A stretch of 64,000 nucleotides of DNA from Rhodococcus tibetensis. Lineage in GTDB: Bacteria > Actinomycetota > Actinomycetes > Mycobacteriales > Mycobacteriaceae. The stretch is from the NCBI RefSeq assembly GCF_024438035.1, contig NZ_JANFQF010000023.1:1-64000 (forward strand), given 5' to 3'. This document shows, in pieces, positions 1 to 9,695 of this stretch. Position 1 is the first letter of the stretch. Each line of letters opens with the position of its first letter. The translations under genes and the position numbers were made by a program. The notes under the pieces are model-generated. The model did no database searches and was not told the origin of the DNA. It was given only the letters and a program-made list of their open reading frames with translations.

Positions 1-533
1 TCGGCGCCGCGTCCACTGAGCCCCTGAGACAGGGCACCGAGCGTGTTCGCCAGGTCCTGCGGCGGAATCGCCTGCAGCAGCGGCAACAGTCCGTCGAGAA
101 CCTCGCCGATCTCGACGGCGTTCCCGCTCTTGTCCTGTTCGAGGGTGTCGCCGGCCTGGATCGGCGGAGCCGTGTCTCCTTCGGGCACGATCAACGAGAC
201 ATATCGTTCACCGAATAGGGTCTTGGGTAACAGTCGCGCCGTGGCGTTGGACGGAATGAGTTCGGCCTTGTCCGGTTGTATGGCCAGATCCAAGGTGACC
301 TCACCCTCCTTGGTGGAAGCCGAGCGCACCTCACCGACGATCAGGCCACGCACCTTGACGTCCGCATTGGGCGGCAGCGCATTTCCGACCGTGTCGGTGA
401 CCAACCCGATCTTGACCACCTTGGTGAACGTCTTGTTGAACATGCCGATGGTGACGGCGAGGAACAGGGCTAGGACAAGGAAGAACACCAGCCCCAACAC
501 CCGTCGACCCGCAACAGATGATGTGTTGCTCAT
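1..533 (-). CDS. Mce family protein (MlaD domain), 3' end outside window
   Basis: N-terminal part of a mammalian-cell-entry protein, the extracytoplasmic lipid-binding subunit of an Mce/YrbE/Mkl ABC importer. A short cytoplasmic head is followed by one membrane segment (about residues 9-25, GLVFFLVLALFLAVTIGMF) and then a typical MlaD/MCE domain start (VGNALPPNADVKVRGLIVGEV). The ATG overlaps the stop of the upstream yrbE gene by four bases (ATGA), so translation is probably coupled. The remaining C-terminal region lies beyond base 1, and further mce genes are expected there. The family is clear; which Mce system (sterol, mycolate or other lipid) cannot be told from this fragment. Confidence 0.9.
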   Translation of the reverse strand, partial: MSNTSSVAGRRVLGLVFFLVLALFLAVTIGMFNKTFTKVVKIGLVTDTVGNALPPNADVKVRGLIVGEVRSASTKEGEVTLDLAIQPDKAELIPSNATARLLPKTLFGERYVSLIVPEGDTAPPIQAGDTLEQDKSGNAVEIGEVLDGLLPLLQAIPPQDLANTLGALSQGLSGRGA

Positions 534-1390
534 CCGGCCACCCTCACTGTGGTCGTCGTGCCCCAAATGGCGAGGCTCAGGAAGAAGTCGAGCACGGCGA
601 TCGTCACGATCGCGGTGCGAACCGCCCGGCCCACGGCCACACCGACGCCGGCAGGGCCGCCCGAGGCGTGATAGCCGTAGTAGCAGTGAATCAGAATCAG
701 CACGAAAGCGAAGATCAAGACCTTTGCGAACGAGTAGAGAACGTCTTGCGGTGGCAAGAACAAGTTGAAGTAGTGATCGTACGAACCGGTCGATTGGCCA
801 TTGAACAGAGTGCTGATGAGCCGGGACGCAAGGTACGCCGCAAGAAGACCCACGATGTAGAGCGGAATGACGGCAACGAAACCGGCGACCATGCGCGTGG
901 TCACGAGGAACGGAACACTCGGTACCGCCATGACTTCCAGTGCGTCGATCTCCTCGGAGATGCGCATTGCACCCAGCTGCGCTGTGAAACCACAACCGAC
1001 CGTGGCAGACAGTGCGAGCGCGGCGACGATCGGCGCGATCTCACGGGTGTTGACGTAGGCGGACAAGAAACCGGTGAGCACCGAACTGCCCAGCTGCTCC
1101 AACGCTGCGAAACCCTGCAAGCCGACAACGACACCGGTGAAGCCGGACATCATCGCGATGACGCCGATGGTTCCACCGATGACTGCGAGCGCCCCACTGC
1201 CGAAGGTCACTTCGGCGAGCAACCGCAGAACTTCCTTGCGGTAGTGCACAAGCGTGTGCGGTGACCACGCGATCGCCCTGGCGTAGAACGACATCTGCTC
1301 GCCGGCCCGGTCGAGCACGTTGAGTGGCGCGCGCCCGACCCGGCGCGCAGCCAGGAGCGTCCGGTCACCGCGTCCCTTTGCGATTGTCAT
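530..1390 (-). CDS. YrbE-type ABC permease, second of pair (YrbEB)
   Basis: Integral membrane permease of an Mce lipid importer, MlaE/YrbE family, 286 aa, the usual length. The central hallmark is visible: a conserved region ending in an ISEEIDALEVM loop, which in the family contacts the ATPase, flanked by about five hydrophobic segments. It follows the first YrbE after four bases and overlaps the mce gene, so the order is Mkl, YrbEA, YrbEB, Mce. The pair of permeases probably forms a heterodimer. The substrate is not shown by the sequence. Confidence 0.93.
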   Translation of the reverse strand: MTIAKGRGDRTLLAARRVGRAPLNVLDRAGEQMSFYARAIAWSPHTLVHYRKEVLRLLAEVTFGSGALAVIGGTIGVIAMMSGFTGVVVGLQGFAALEQLGSSVLTGFLSAYVNTREIAPIVAALALSATVGCGFTAQLGAMRISEEIDALEVMAVPSVPFLVTTRMVAGFVAVIPLYIVGLLAAYLASRLISTLFNGQSTGSYDHYFNLFLPPQDVLYSFAKVLIFAFVLILIHCYYGYHASGGPAGVGVAVGRAVRTAIVTIAVLDFFLSLAIWGTTTTVRVAG

Positions 1391-1394
1391 CGGG

Positions 1395-2189
1395 TCACGA
1401 TCCCTTCGCCGGAACGATCTGGAGGTACACCATGGTCAAGATCAGGTTGGCAAAGAACAGCAGTAGGAACGTGATCACCACTGACTGGTTCACGGCGTCA
1501 CCGACACCCTTGGGTCCGCCCTTCGGATGAAGTCCCTTGTACGCCGCGATGACACCGGCGATGACACCGAAGACCGCCGCTTTGAGCTCGCCCACCCAGA
1601 TGTCGGGCAGCTGCGCGAAGGCCGAGAACGATGCCAGGTACGCACCGGGATTACCCCCTTGGAGAATCACATTGAAGAAGTAGCCGCCGGCGATACCGAC
1701 CACGGACACCAATCCGTTGAGCAGGATGGCGACGAGCACCATCGCGAGGACCCTGGGCACGACGAGACGCTGCACAGGGTTGATGCCCAGAACCTCCATG
1801 GCATCGATCTCTTCGCGAATGGTTCGCGCACCGAGATCCGCCGTGACAGCCGAGCCCGCAGCCCCGGCCACCAGGAGTGCCGTCACCAGTGGAGATCCCT
1901 GCTGGATGACGGCGAGCACACTGGCCGCTCCCGTGAACGACTCGGCACCGAGTTGCTTGATCAGCGATCCCGTCTGCAGTGACACCACTGCACCGAACGG
2001 GATCGCCACCATGGCAGTGGGCAGAATCGTCACGCTCGCGATGAACCAGGCCTGTTCGATGAACTCACGGAACTGGAATGGTCGTTTGAACGTGTTTCGT
2101 GCGACGTCGACGAAAAGCTCGACGATGTTTCCGGCCTGCGTCAGCGCACCGTTGACCGGCCGCAAGACGGAGCTGCGGGTAACCCCCAT
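1395..2189 (-). CDS. YrbE-type ABC permease, first of pair (YrbEA)
   Basis: MlaE/YrbE permease of 264 aa. It shares with its neighbour the loop IREEIDAMEVLGINPVQRL, which is the family signature, and has several hydrophobic helices. The ATG start lies nine bases after the mkl stop, so the ATPase and both permeases are almost certainly one transcript. The role is the membrane channel of a lipid import complex in the inner membrane of a mycolate-bearing cell. Confidence 0.93.
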   Translation of the reverse strand: MGVTRSSVLRPVNGALTQAGNIVELFVDVARNTFKRPFQFREFIEQAWFIASVTILPTAMVAIPFGAVVSLQTGSLIKQLGAESFTGAASVLAVIQQGSPLVTALLVAGAAGSAVTADLGARTIREEIDAMEVLGINPVQRLVVPRVLAMVLVAILLNGLVSVVGIAGGYFFNVILQGGNPGAYLASFSAFAQLPDIWVGELKAAVFGVIAGVIAAYKGLHPKGGPKGVGDAVNQSVVITFLLLFFANLILTMVYLQIVPAKGS

Positions 2190-2198
2190 CCGTTATGC

Positions 2199-3287
2199 CT
2201 ACCCTTGCCCGTGAGTGGTGTTCTCGTATCCTTCACCCCGGTATGCCGGGAGGACCTGCGTATCTTCCTGGCTGTAGGCGTAGTCGTAGTCGCCGCCGTT
2301 GCTGGGTGTTTCGTCGAGGCTTTCCTGGATTGCGGCCTGCGCGTTGGGCGGCAGGGTGTGCATGATGTGGCGCACCCGCTCCTGCCGACGGGCCACGGCC
2401 TGCCGGAACGGCATACCCGGGGTGGCCTTCATCTGCGGCACGATCCCCTCGACGTCGTCGACACCACCGGCGTGGTGGCCGGCATCGACCATCGCTTGCT
2501 CTTGCGCCATCTGCGCCTCGTCCTTCTCCTCCGACATTCCGATCGGACCGATCATCGTGCCGTTGAGGAACTGCTTGACCACCGGCTCCTCGCTGGTGAG
2601 GAGCACCTCACGCGGACCGAACATCACCAGATGACGACGGAACAGCATGCCGATGTTGTCCGGCACCGTGCGCGCGAGGTTGATGTTGTGCGAGACGATG
2701 AGAATGGTCGCGTCGATCTCGGCGTTGATGTCGATCAACGTCTGGGAGATGTACGTGGTGCGCACCGGGTCCAGGCCCGAGTCGGGCTCGTCCACCAGGA
2801 TAATCTGCGGGTCGAGCACCAACGCCCGGGCCAGGCCCGCACGCTTGCGCATACCGCCGGAAATCTCGCCCGGCAGCTTCTCCTCGGCCCCGAGGAGACC
2901 GACGAGTTCCATCTTCTCCATCACGATCTTGCGGATGTCGGACTCGGACTTCTTCGTGTGCTCGCGCAGCGGGAACGCCACGTTGTCGAAAAGGTTCATC
3001 GAGCCGAACAGTGCACCGTCCTGGAACAGCACTCCGAACAGCTTGCGGATCTCGTAGAGCTCCTTGCTCGAGCACTCCAAGATGTTGGTGCCGTCGATCA
3101 CGATCGTGCCCTGCTCCGGGCGGAGAAGACCGATCAACGACTTGAGGAACACCGACTTACCCGTACCCGATGGGCCCAGCAAAGCGCTGACCTCACCTGC
3201 CGGAAGGGTCAACGTGACGTCCTGCCAGATCCTCTGCGAGCCGAAGGACTTGGTCAGTCCCTCGACGGATACCTCGACTCCCACCAT
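2199..3287 (-). CDS. mkl: Mkl-type ABC transporter ATPase for Mce lipid import
   Basis: ATP-binding subunit that energises Mce/YrbE lipid transport (homologue of mycobacterial Mkl/MceG). Walker A is GPSGTGKS (residues 38-45), the ABC signature is in EISGGMRKRAGLARAL, and Walker B is IILVDEPDSGLD. About 110 residues follow the ATPase domain (from roughly 250), matching the long C-terminal tail of Mkl rather than of generic ABC proteins (362 aa in all). The gene heads an operon with two yrbE genes and mce. In Mycobacterium tuberculosis mkl lies apart from mce operons but near rplJ/rplL, so here the ATPase and a transporter are joined at the ribosomal protein locus. Confidence 0.93.
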   Translation of the reverse strand: MVGVEVSVEGLTKSFGSQRIWQDVTLTLPAGEVSALLGPSGTGKSVFLKSLIGLLRPEQGTIVIDGTNILECSSKELYEIRKLFGVLFQDGALFGSMNLFDNVAFPLREHTKKSESDIRKIVMEKMELVGLLGAEEKLPGEISGGMRKRAGLARALVLDPQIILVDEPDSGLDPVRTTYISQTLIDINAEIDATILIVSHNINLARTVPDNIGMLFRRHLVMFGPREVLLTSEEPVVKQFLNGTMIGPIGMSEEKDEAQMAQEQAMVDAGHHAGGVDDVEGIVPQMKATPGMPFRQAVARRQERVRHIMHTLPPNAQAAIQESLDETPSNGGDYDYAYSQEDTQVLPAYRGEGYENTTHGQG

Positions 3288-3514
3288 TACCTCCGCGACC
3301 GTTCGATGCGTACACCCGTGTGGGTTGGGTCACTCTATCGCATCGAAGTGTTACCTGTGACAGAGTATGCTACTCACCGGTAAGAAGGCATGCCAACACC
3401 GGGTCCCACAATGCAAAACATACCCGCTGAGCTGCACTGACATGAGGGTTTCGAGCAGGTCGTACGTCCAGTTTCCTACCCGGTTCCCGACACACCGGGG
3501 ACTCCCACGGACAT
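3288..3514. promoter_or_regulatory. Upstream region of the mkl-yrbE-mce operon
   Basis: No convincing gene. It must hold the promoter of the leftward mkl operon. A weak 12-bp dyad, CTCACCGGTAAG at 3373-3384 (one mismatched pair), could be a TetR-type half-palindrome, but I would not rely on it. The rplL terminator lies just beyond. Confidence 0.35.
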
Positions 3515-3555
3515 GAACAAGGGCCACTCCCCACAGGTGGGAGTGGCCCTTGTTC
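3515..3555 (-). terminator. Strong hairpin terminator after rplL
   Basis: A perfect 17-bp stem (arm GAACAAGGGCCACTCCC) with a 7-base loop, 32 bases downstream of the rplL stop. No T-run follows, as is common in high-GC actinomycetes. It separates the rplJ-rplL transcript from the mkl operon. Confidence 0.85.
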
Positions 3556-3587
3556 GTCTGCTCACGTAGGAGCAGCGCGAAACCGTC

Positions 3588-3977
3588 TTACTTGACCGTG
3601 ATCTTCGCGCCGGCAGCCTCGAGCTTCTCCTTCGCGGCGTCGGCCGCGTCCTTGGCAACCTTCTCCAGGATGGCCTTGGGAGCACCCTCGACGAGGTCCT
3701 TGGCTTCCTTCAGGCCGAGGCCGGAAACGACCTCACGAACGACCTTGATGACCTGGATCTTCTTGTCGCCGGCCGACTCGAGGACGACGTCGAACTCGTC
3801 CTGCTCCTCAGCAGCGTCGGCGCCGGCAGCAGCCGGGGCACCTGCAGCGGCAACGGCAACCGGAGCAGCCGCGGTGACCTCGAAGGTCTCCTCGAATGCC
3901 TTCACGAACTCCGACAGCTCGAGAAGGGTGAGCTCCTTGAACTGGTCCAACAACTCTTCGGTGCTGAGCTTCGCCAT
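3588..3977 (-). CDS. rplL: 50S ribosomal protein bL12 (L7/L12)
   Basis: Stalk protein of the large ribosomal subunit, which recruits translation factors. The start [20 protein letters not shown], an Ala/Pro-rich hinge and the factor-binding C-terminal domain ending [12 protein letters not shown] are typical. The 129-residue length fits the family. I start at the ATG preceded by AGGAAGGACC rather than further upstream. It lies 78 bases after rplJ and ends before a strong hairpin. Confidence 0.98.
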   Translation of the reverse strand: MAKLSTEELLDQFKELTLLELSEFVKAFEETFEVTAAAPVAVAAAGAPAAAGADAAEEQDEFDVVLESAGDKKIQVIKVVREVVSGLGLKEAKDLVEGAPKAILEKVAKDAADAAKEKLEAAGAKITVK

Positions 3978-4055
3978 GATGGCGGTCCTTCCTGTAAGTC
4001 CCATGTCGCTGATCCGCGACCGGGCGGGGTTATAGCTGTGATGCGCGGGTGCGGA

Positions 4056-4613
4056 TCAGCTTTCGGCCGGAGCCTCGGCCGGAGCTTCTGCTCCGCCCTC
4101 GGCGGCCTTCTTCTCCTGCAGCGCGGCAGCCAGACGAGCCACCTGCGAGGCAGGAGCATTGAACAGACCTGCGGCCTTTGCCAAGTTGCCCTTCATCGCG
4201 CCGGCCAGCTTGGCCAACAGGATCTCGCGGGACTCGAGGTCCGCAATCCGGTTGACCTGGTCCACGGACAGCGCAGCGCCGTCCATGTAGCCGCCCTTGA
4301 TGACGAGCGCCTTGTTGTCCTTCGCGAAGTTCTTAATAGCCTTCGCTGCATCGACCGGCTCGCCCTTGATGAATGCAATGGCGGTCGGACCGACGAAAAG
4401 GTCGTCAAGGCCCTCGACGCCCGCTTCAGCAGCGGCACGCTTGACCAGGGTGTTCTTGGCGACGGAGTAGGTGGCACCTTCTCCGAGAGCGCGGCGCAGT
4501 GTCGTGATGTTGCCCACCGTCAAACCACGGTATTCCGTGATTACAGCAGCGGTCGAACCCTTGAACTGCTCGGTGATCTCCGCAACTGCGGAAACCTTCT
4601 CAGGCTTTGCCAT
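4056..4613 (-). CDS. rplJ: 50S ribosomal protein uL10
   Basis: Anchors L7/L12 dimers to 23S rRNA and, in bacteria studied, represses its own operon through the mRNA leader. The protein starts [20 protein letters not shown], contains the RNA-binding N-terminal domain ([16 protein letters not shown]) and ends in an Ala/Glu-rich tail that carries the L12-binding helix. The 185 residues and the GAGGAGG ribosome binding site seven bases upstream fix the ATG; an upstream in-frame extension would run through the leader. Confidence 0.98.
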   Translation of the reverse strand: MAKPEKVSAVAEITEQFKGSTAAVITEYRGLTVGNITTLRRALGEGATYSVAKNTLVKRAAAEAGVEGLDDLFVGPTAIAFIKGEPVDAAKAIKNFAKDNKALVIKGGYMDGAALSVDQVNRIADLESREILLAKLAGAMKGNLAKAAGLFNAPASQVARLAAALQEKKAAEGGAEAPAEAPAES

Positions 4614-4984
4614 ACTTCGCCTCCTCTCATGACAGTCGTTATCCCACTTCGGAACCGCTGCGCATGTCCGGGAATCCGGACAGTGCACAATCCACGACAT
4701 GCAAAACGCCCCGGTGCAGGGCACACGGGGCGGAAAAGGAGGCGATCAGCCGGGTACGAGACCGCAACCGAGACGCATCCCCCTACCTCGTCCTCCTGCG
4801 TGGGCCGCCGGACATTCCCGGACTTTCAATCGCACCCTCGCGGGGACGATCACCAACGGTCTTGGGTAGAACATGATTTGGGGTGGAGTTCGAATACTGC
4901 TTGAACTCCGCAGCACAGACTACGGCATCACGGGCCACGCCACCAAATCGGCGGCCATGCGACCAGCGTCGACACCACACAATG
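4614..4984. promoter_or_regulatory. rplJ-rplL promoter and leader region
   Basis: About 370 bases without a plausible gene between the rplA terminator and rplJ. It should contain the rplJ promoter and an RNA leader. A stable hairpin at 4707-4732 is listed separately. I see no other strong signal. Confidence 0.6.
4707..4732 (-). promoter_or_regulatory. Hairpin in the rplJ mRNA leader (candidate L10 autoregulatory structure)
   Basis: Seven outer base pairs and GTGC/GCAC inner pairs enclose a 3-base loop, with one bulged base; the structure ends about 94 bases upstream of the rplJ start. L10(L12)4-binding leaders are known before rplJ in many bacteria, so the position fits. The kink-turn part was not verified. 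Confidence 0.5.
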
Positions 4985-5024
4985 CAGTTCGGCCGGTACG
5001 GAGATATCCGTACCGGCCGAACTG
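4985..5024 (-). terminator. Strong hairpin terminator after rplK-rplA
   Basis: A perfect 18-bp stem (left arm CAGTTCGGCCGGTACGGA) with a 4-base loop GATA, starting 16 bases past the rplA stop. It isolates rplK-rplA from rplJ-rplL. Confidence 0.88.
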
Positions 5025-5040
5025 TGCGAACGTGTCGAAC

Positions 5041-5757
5041 CTACGCGTCGGCTTCCTCGAGAAGGTTGCGGGTGCGGTTCGGGTCCACCGGGATGCCCGG
5101 GCCGGTGGTGGTCGAAACGGTGACCTTCTTGACGTAACGGCCCTTCGCGGAGGACGGCTTCGCACGCAGGATCTCGTCCAGCGCGGCGCCGTAGTTCTCC
5201 ACCAGCTTGGCGTCGTCGAAGGACGCCTTGCCGATCACGAAGTGCAGGTTGGCCTGCTTGTCGACGCGGAAGTTGATCTTTCCGCCCTTGATGTCCGCGA
5301 CAGCCTTGGTGACATCTGCGGTCACGGTGCCCGTCTTCGGGTTCGGCATCAGGCCACGCGGTCCGAGGACGCGGGCGATGCGGCCGACCTTGGCCATCTG
5401 GTCAGGGGTCGCGATGGCGGCGTCGAAGTCGAGCCAGCCACCCTGGATCCGCTCGATGAGGTCTTCGGCACCGACGGCGTCGGCTCCAGCTGCCTCGGCC
5501 TCAGCGGCCTTCTCTCCGACTGCGAACACGATGACGCGGGCGGTTTTACCGGTGCCGTGCGGCAGGTTGACCGTTCCGCGGACCATCTGGTCCGCCTTGC
5601 GGGGGTCGACGCCCAGACGCACCGCAACCTCGACGGTCGCGTCCATCTTGCTCGACGACGTTTCCTTCGCCAGCTTCGCAGCCTGCAGCGGGCTGTACAG
5701 CTTGTCGAAGTCGATCTTCTCAGCGGCGGCGAGGTACGCCTTGCTGCGCTTTGCCAT
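5041..5757 (-). CDS. rplA: 50S ribosomal protein uL1
   Basis: Protein of the mobile L1 stalk, which helps release E-site tRNA. The sequence has the family blocks [27 protein letters not shown] and the conserved [15 protein letters not shown], and ends in a short acidic tail. At 238 aa it is of the usual actinobacterial length. Its order after rplK is standard. Unlike in M. tuberculosis, no mycolate methyltransferase genes lie between rplA and rplJ. Confidence 0.98.
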   Translation of the reverse strand: MAKRSKAYLAAAEKIDFDKLYSPLQAAKLAKETSSSKMDATVEVAVRLGVDPRKADQMVRGTVNLPHGTGKTARVIVFAVGEKAAEAEAAGADAVGAEDLIERIQGGWLDFDAAIATPDQMAKVGRIARVLGPRGLMPNPKTGTVTADVTKAVADIKGGKINFRVDKQANLHFVIGKASFDDAKLVENYGAALDEILRAKPSSAKGRYVKKVTVSTTTGPGIPVDPNRTRNLLEEADA

Positions 5758-5885
5758 GTCTTCTGTCCTTACTTCTCACCACAGTGTGTGACCGACTGCA
5801 GTGGTGAATGGTTCAGTAGTGGTCGGGGCCTGGCCGGCCCTCCCACGCGTTCTCTCGACGGACGCGGCCGTCATACGGAAACGGC

Positions 5886-6320
5886 TCAGCCGTCGACCGT
5901 GATGCCCATCGACCGGGCGGTGCCGGCGATGATCTTCGCGGCCTGCTCGATGTCGTTGGCGTTGAGGTCTTCCTGCTTGGTCTTCGCGATCTCGCGCACC
6001 TGGTCCATGGTCACCGAGGCAACCTTGGTCTTGTGCGGCTCGCCGGAGCCCTTCTGGACGCCTGCAGCCTTGAGTAGCAGCTTGGCAGCCGGAGGGGTCT
6101 TCAGCTTGAAATCGAAGCTTCGGTCCTCGTAGACCGAGATTTCGACCGGCACGACATTGCCGCGCTGAGACTCAGTCGCCGCGTTGTAGGCCTTGCAGAA
6201 CTCCATGATGTTCACGCCGTGCTGACCAAGCGCGGGACCCACGGGCGGTGCAGGGTTAGCCTGACCGGCCTGGATCTGAAGCTTGATGAGCCCTGCGAGC
6301 TTCTTCTTCTTGGGGGGCAT
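5886..6320 (-). CDS. rplK: 50S ribosomal protein uL11
   Basis: Binds the GTPase-associated centre of 23S rRNA and is the site of stringent-response activation and thiopeptide action. [16 protein letters not shown], the proline-rich [15 protein letters not shown] hinge and the C-terminal rRNA-binding domain ending [10 protein letters not shown] are diagnostic. The 144 aa are normal. It lies 61 bases after nusG and precedes rplA by 128 bases. Confidence 0.98.
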   Translation of the reverse strand: MPPKKKKLAGLIKLQIQAGQANPAPPVGPALGQHGVNIMEFCKAYNAATESQRGNVVPVEISVYEDRSFDFKLKTPPAAKLLLKAAGVQKGSGEPHKTKVASVTMDQVREIAKTKQEDLNANDIEQAAKIIAGTARSMGITVDG

Positions 6321-6381
6321 CTCGATTTCCTATTTGTTGCTGGGTGTGTTTCTTGCTACTGCAGTGCAAGTGTGTGGCGCG

Positions 6382-7230
<849 letters not shown>

Positions 7231-7267
7231 TCACTCACATACTTGGGATCCACCGGGGCGGATTCCG

Positions 7268-7717
7268 TCAACCGAACAACCAGGTGACGCCTTTGATGAC
7301 CGCCAGATCCAGCACACCGATGAACGCCACCATAAAGACCACGAACACGAGCACGACGCTGGTGTAGGTAATCATCTGCTTGCGATTAGGCCAGATGACC
7401 TTGCGGAGTTCCGCGATGACCTCACGCAGGAACCGGCGCAGCCGCTTGAAGATGTTCTCCTTGCGCGGCTTGTCGGCGCGATTCTGCGTGGCGGGCCGGA
7501 CTTTGGTGACCGTCTCGGCTTTCACCCGTTCCGGCGACTTCACGGAACTGGCGGCGACGCCGGTGCCGGCTTGCGAACGACGGCTCTGACGTTTGCCACT
7601 CGGTCTTGCCGACGGAGTCTCGGAACGCGTGGTGGCGTCGGCCGCGGTCTCGTCGACACCGTCCGGGCGCGTCGACCCTGAAGTGTCGCCGTCGCGCTTG
7701 GCGCGCTCCTCGCTCAC
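7268..7717 (-). CDS. secE: Preprotein translocase subunit SecE
   Basis: Clamp subunit of the SecYEG channel. The C-terminal ~60 residues contain the family amphipathic region (RFLREVIAELRKVIWPNRKQM) and one transmembrane helix (YTSVVLVFVVFMVAFIGVLD). The first ~85 residues are a hydrophilic Arg/Ser/Thr-rich extension typical of actinobacteria. The gene sits between tRNA-Trp and nusG, as in mycobacteria. Confidence 0.96.
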   Translation of the reverse strand: MSEERAKRDGDTSGSTRPDGVDETAADATTRSETPSARPSGKRQSRRSQAGTGVAASSVKSPERVKAETVTKVRPATQNRADKPRKENIFKRLRRFLREVIAELRKVIWPNRKQMITYTSVVLVFVVFMVAFIGVLDLAVIKGVTWLFG

Positions 7718-7748
7718 GTCGTTCCTCTCGTCGCTGGCAATCCGGGGG

Positions 7749-7821
<73 letters not shown>

Positions 7822-8006
7822 TTGGTCGGGTGACCTGGCCCCGAGTTACCTCTGGACCAACTCCTGACCGACCTCTCTGTGATCACATGACACGCGCGCC
7901 ACCCTGTGTCGGCCGAACAGCACCGTAGGGCAGCGCGCAGCGCTGAGTAATCCCAGAAATCTCAGTGTACTTCAAAGCCCCGGAACAAACCCAATCCACC
8001 CGGCTG

Positions 8007-8432
8007 TCAGGCCAGACGGACCGTTGCCGTGGCACGACCGAAGATCTTCTTTCCTTCGGAGCGCGCCACGATAGCGACTACTGCAGTCTTGCTTTCTTCA
8101 TCCACCGACTTCACCTTGCCGGTGTACTCGACCTCGGCGGCCTCGTCCTCACGGACGTACACCGAGCTCGTGAAGCGAACATTGTACTCGGTGACCGCAC
8201 CGGGGTCTCCGAGCCATGAAGTGACGAATCCACCACCGAGACCCATGGTGAGCATCCCGTGCGCGATCACATTGTCCAGACCCGCGAGCTTGACGACTTC
8301 GTCGCTCCAGTGGATCGGATTAGGATCGCCCGAGACGCCCGCATAGTTGACCAGGTCGCCACGCGTGAGCCGCACGATGCGCTCGGGGAGTTCCTCCCCC
8401 ACCGAGACGTCCTCGAACTTACGAAGCGCCAT
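8007..8432 (-). CDS. hadB: (3R)-hydroxyacyl-ACP dehydratase catalytic subunit HadB
   Basis: FAS-II dehydratase subunit acting in mycolic acid chain elongation. It is a MaoC-like hot-dog protein of 141 aa with the hydratase-2 motif YAGVSGDPNPIHWSDE, which carries the catalytic Asp/His, followed by AHGMLTMGL. HadB is the catalytic partner of the HadAB heterodimer. The start overlaps the end of hadA by 14 bases. No hadC follows before tRNA-Trp, unlike in M. tuberculosis. Confidence 0.95.
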   Translation of the reverse strand: MALRKFEDVSVGEELPERIVRLTRGDLVNYAGVSGDPNPIHWSDEVVKLAGLDNVIAHGMLTMGLGGGFVTSWLGDPGAVTEYNVRFTSSVYVREDEAAEVEYTGKVKSVDEESKTAVVAIVARSEGKKIFGRATATVRLA

Positions 8433-8982
8433 GCATGATCACGTCCTTGACTGCGTGAGCGATGTTCTCGTCGACCTCGCCGCCAGTCCGCGCGACAAGC
8501 GTGGTCCAAGTGGTCTGCACGAGTTCGTCGTTCTGGTCGGTGACGATGTTCTTGGTGGTGATGATGTCGCTGCCACCCATCTGCCGGAAACTATCGAGAT
8601 ACACGTCGCAGACCAAGCGGTCACCGACCTTGATCGGCTTGTGGAACACGAGACGCTGATCCGTCTGCAGAATCTGGCTCGGATCGTAGCCGGTGACGAT
8701 CTCCTTGAAGAGGCGGCCCTGAGCGATGATGCCGACGAGAGAGATGAACGTGAGCGGAGCGAGCAGGCCGTCGTAGCCAAGGCCGCGCGCAGCGTCCTCG
8801 TCGTGGTGGGCGGGGTGCCAGTCCTGAACAGCCCGCGCGTACTCGCGTACCTTCTCGCGACCGACCTCGTAGAAGTCGTCGACACGGTAGTGGTGCCCCA
8901 CCATCGCCAGTGCGTGCGCGGCCGGATCCTCGGGAACGTCCGGAGCCGTACTCGTCTCGATCTCTGTCACTGTGTCAGTCAC
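8419..8982 (-). CDS. hadA: (3R)-hydroxyacyl-ACP dehydratase substrate-binding subunit HadA
   Basis: Partner of HadB in the FAS-II dehydratase. The hot-dog fold lacks a convincing catalytic motif (the corresponding stretch reads AVQDWHPAHHDEDAA) and the sequence ends MHGAS. It starts at a GTG (VTDTVTEIET). At 187 aa it is slightly longer than mycobacterial HadA because of an acidic N-terminus. It lies between rpmG and hadB on one strand. HadA versus HadC is judged from position and pairing, so the name carries slight doubt. Confidence 0.88.
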   Translation of the reverse strand: MTDTVTEIETSTAPDVPEDPAAHALAMVGHHYRVDDFYEVGREKVREYARAVQDWHPAHHDEDAARGLGYDGLLAPLTFISLVGIIAQGRLFKEIVTGYDPSQILQTDQRLVFHKPIKVGDRLVCDVYLDSFRQMGGSDIITTKNIVTDQNDELVQTTWTTLVARTGGEVDENIAHAVKDVIMHGAS

Positions 8983-9070
8983 GCGAAAGAACCTCTTCTA
9001 CCCTGGGCGTGGGAACGCGAGGGCAGCCTCGAAGCTTCCCTCGCGAACTCAAATCCCGGCCGGAACCGTG

Positions 9071-9238
9071 CTACTTCGACTCGCGATGCGACTGGTGGGT
9101 TCCGCAGTTGGGGCAGAACTTCTTGATCTCCAGGCGATCGGGATCGTTACGCCGGTTCTTCTTGGTGATGTAGTTACGGTGCTTGCATACCTCGCAGGCC
9201 AAAGTGATCTTGGGCCGAACGTCAGTCGAGGAGGCCAC
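9071..9238 (-). CDS. rpmG: 50S ribosomal protein bL33
   Basis: A 55-residue zinc-ribbon L33 starting at GTG ([20 protein letters not shown]) and ending THQSHRESK. Two CxxC pairs (CEVC and CPNC) mark the zinc-binding C+ form. A GAAAGAAGG ribosome binding site lies six bases before the GTG. The gene stands between tRNA-Met and hadA, as in mycobacteria. Confidence 0.95.
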   Translation of the reverse strand: MASSTDVRPKITLACEVCKHRNYITKKNRRNDPDRLEIKKFCPNCGTHQSHRESK

Positions 9239-9299
9239 GGGATGCCTTCTTTCGGGTGTATCTGATTACGAACAATCAGGGTGGATCATGCATATTGTG

Positions 9300-9372
9300 T
9301 AGCGGTGACCGGACTTGAACCGGCGACGCAACGATTATGAGTCGTTTGCTCTACCAACTGAGCTACACCGCC
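9300..9372 (-). tRNA. tRNA-Met (CAT anticodon, elongator type)
   Basis: A 73-base cloverleaf: GGCGGTG acceptor, TAGCTCAGTTGGTAGAGC D arm, anticodon loop CTCATAA, GGTTCAAGTCC T arm. The first acceptor pair is G-U. The absence of three consecutive GC pairs in the anticodon stem argues for elongator Met rather than initiator. Confidence 0.95.
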
Positions 9373-9417
9373 TCGGTGTCGAGTGTCGCGCACGGAGCGC
9401 TCCACCACAATCCAGCG

Positions 9418-9490
9418 AGCCCCCTAACGGAATCGAACCGTTGACCTTTTCCTTACCATGGAAACGCTCTGCCGACTGAGCTAAGGGGGC
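9418..9490 (-). tRNA. tRNA-Thr (GGT anticodon)
   Basis: A 73-base cloverleaf with GCCCCCT/AGGGGGC acceptor arms and anticodon stem TTTCC/GGAAA enclosing ATGGTAA. It lies 45 bases upstream of tRNA-Met and is probably cotranscribed with it. Confidence 0.95.
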
Positions 9491-9657
9491 GTGCTTCACA
9501 CGCACATCTCTGCGCGCTGAAGCCTTGACGAGATTACACAGAGTTCGCGCCGAGAACCAAATTGCCTGGTCACGATCATTCGAAACTCCGCGCACCGGGC
9601 GTCGCGTCACCGCGGCAGCGCGCGCAGCAGATCCGGACGGTGGGCACCTGAACGGCA

Positions 9658-9689
9658 GAACCCCGGTGAGCTGACGCTCACCGGGGTTC
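9658..9689 (-). terminator. Hairpin terminator after tRNA-Tyr
   Basis: A perfect 14-bp stem (GAACCCCGGTGAGC and its complement) with loop TGAC, six bases beyond the tRNA-Tyr 3' end. No T-run follows. Confidence 0.8.
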
Positions 9690-9695
9690 TGTGTG

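Noticed and set aside
2205-3383. Long plus-strand frame opposite mkl
   Set aside because: Antisense shadow of a clear ABC ATPase; composition is Asp/His/Arg-rich with no domain, typical of GC-rich opposite-strand frames.
3373-3384. Regulator site before mkl
   Set aside because: The dyad CTCACCGGTAAG is short and imperfect; kept only as a weak note in the region entry.
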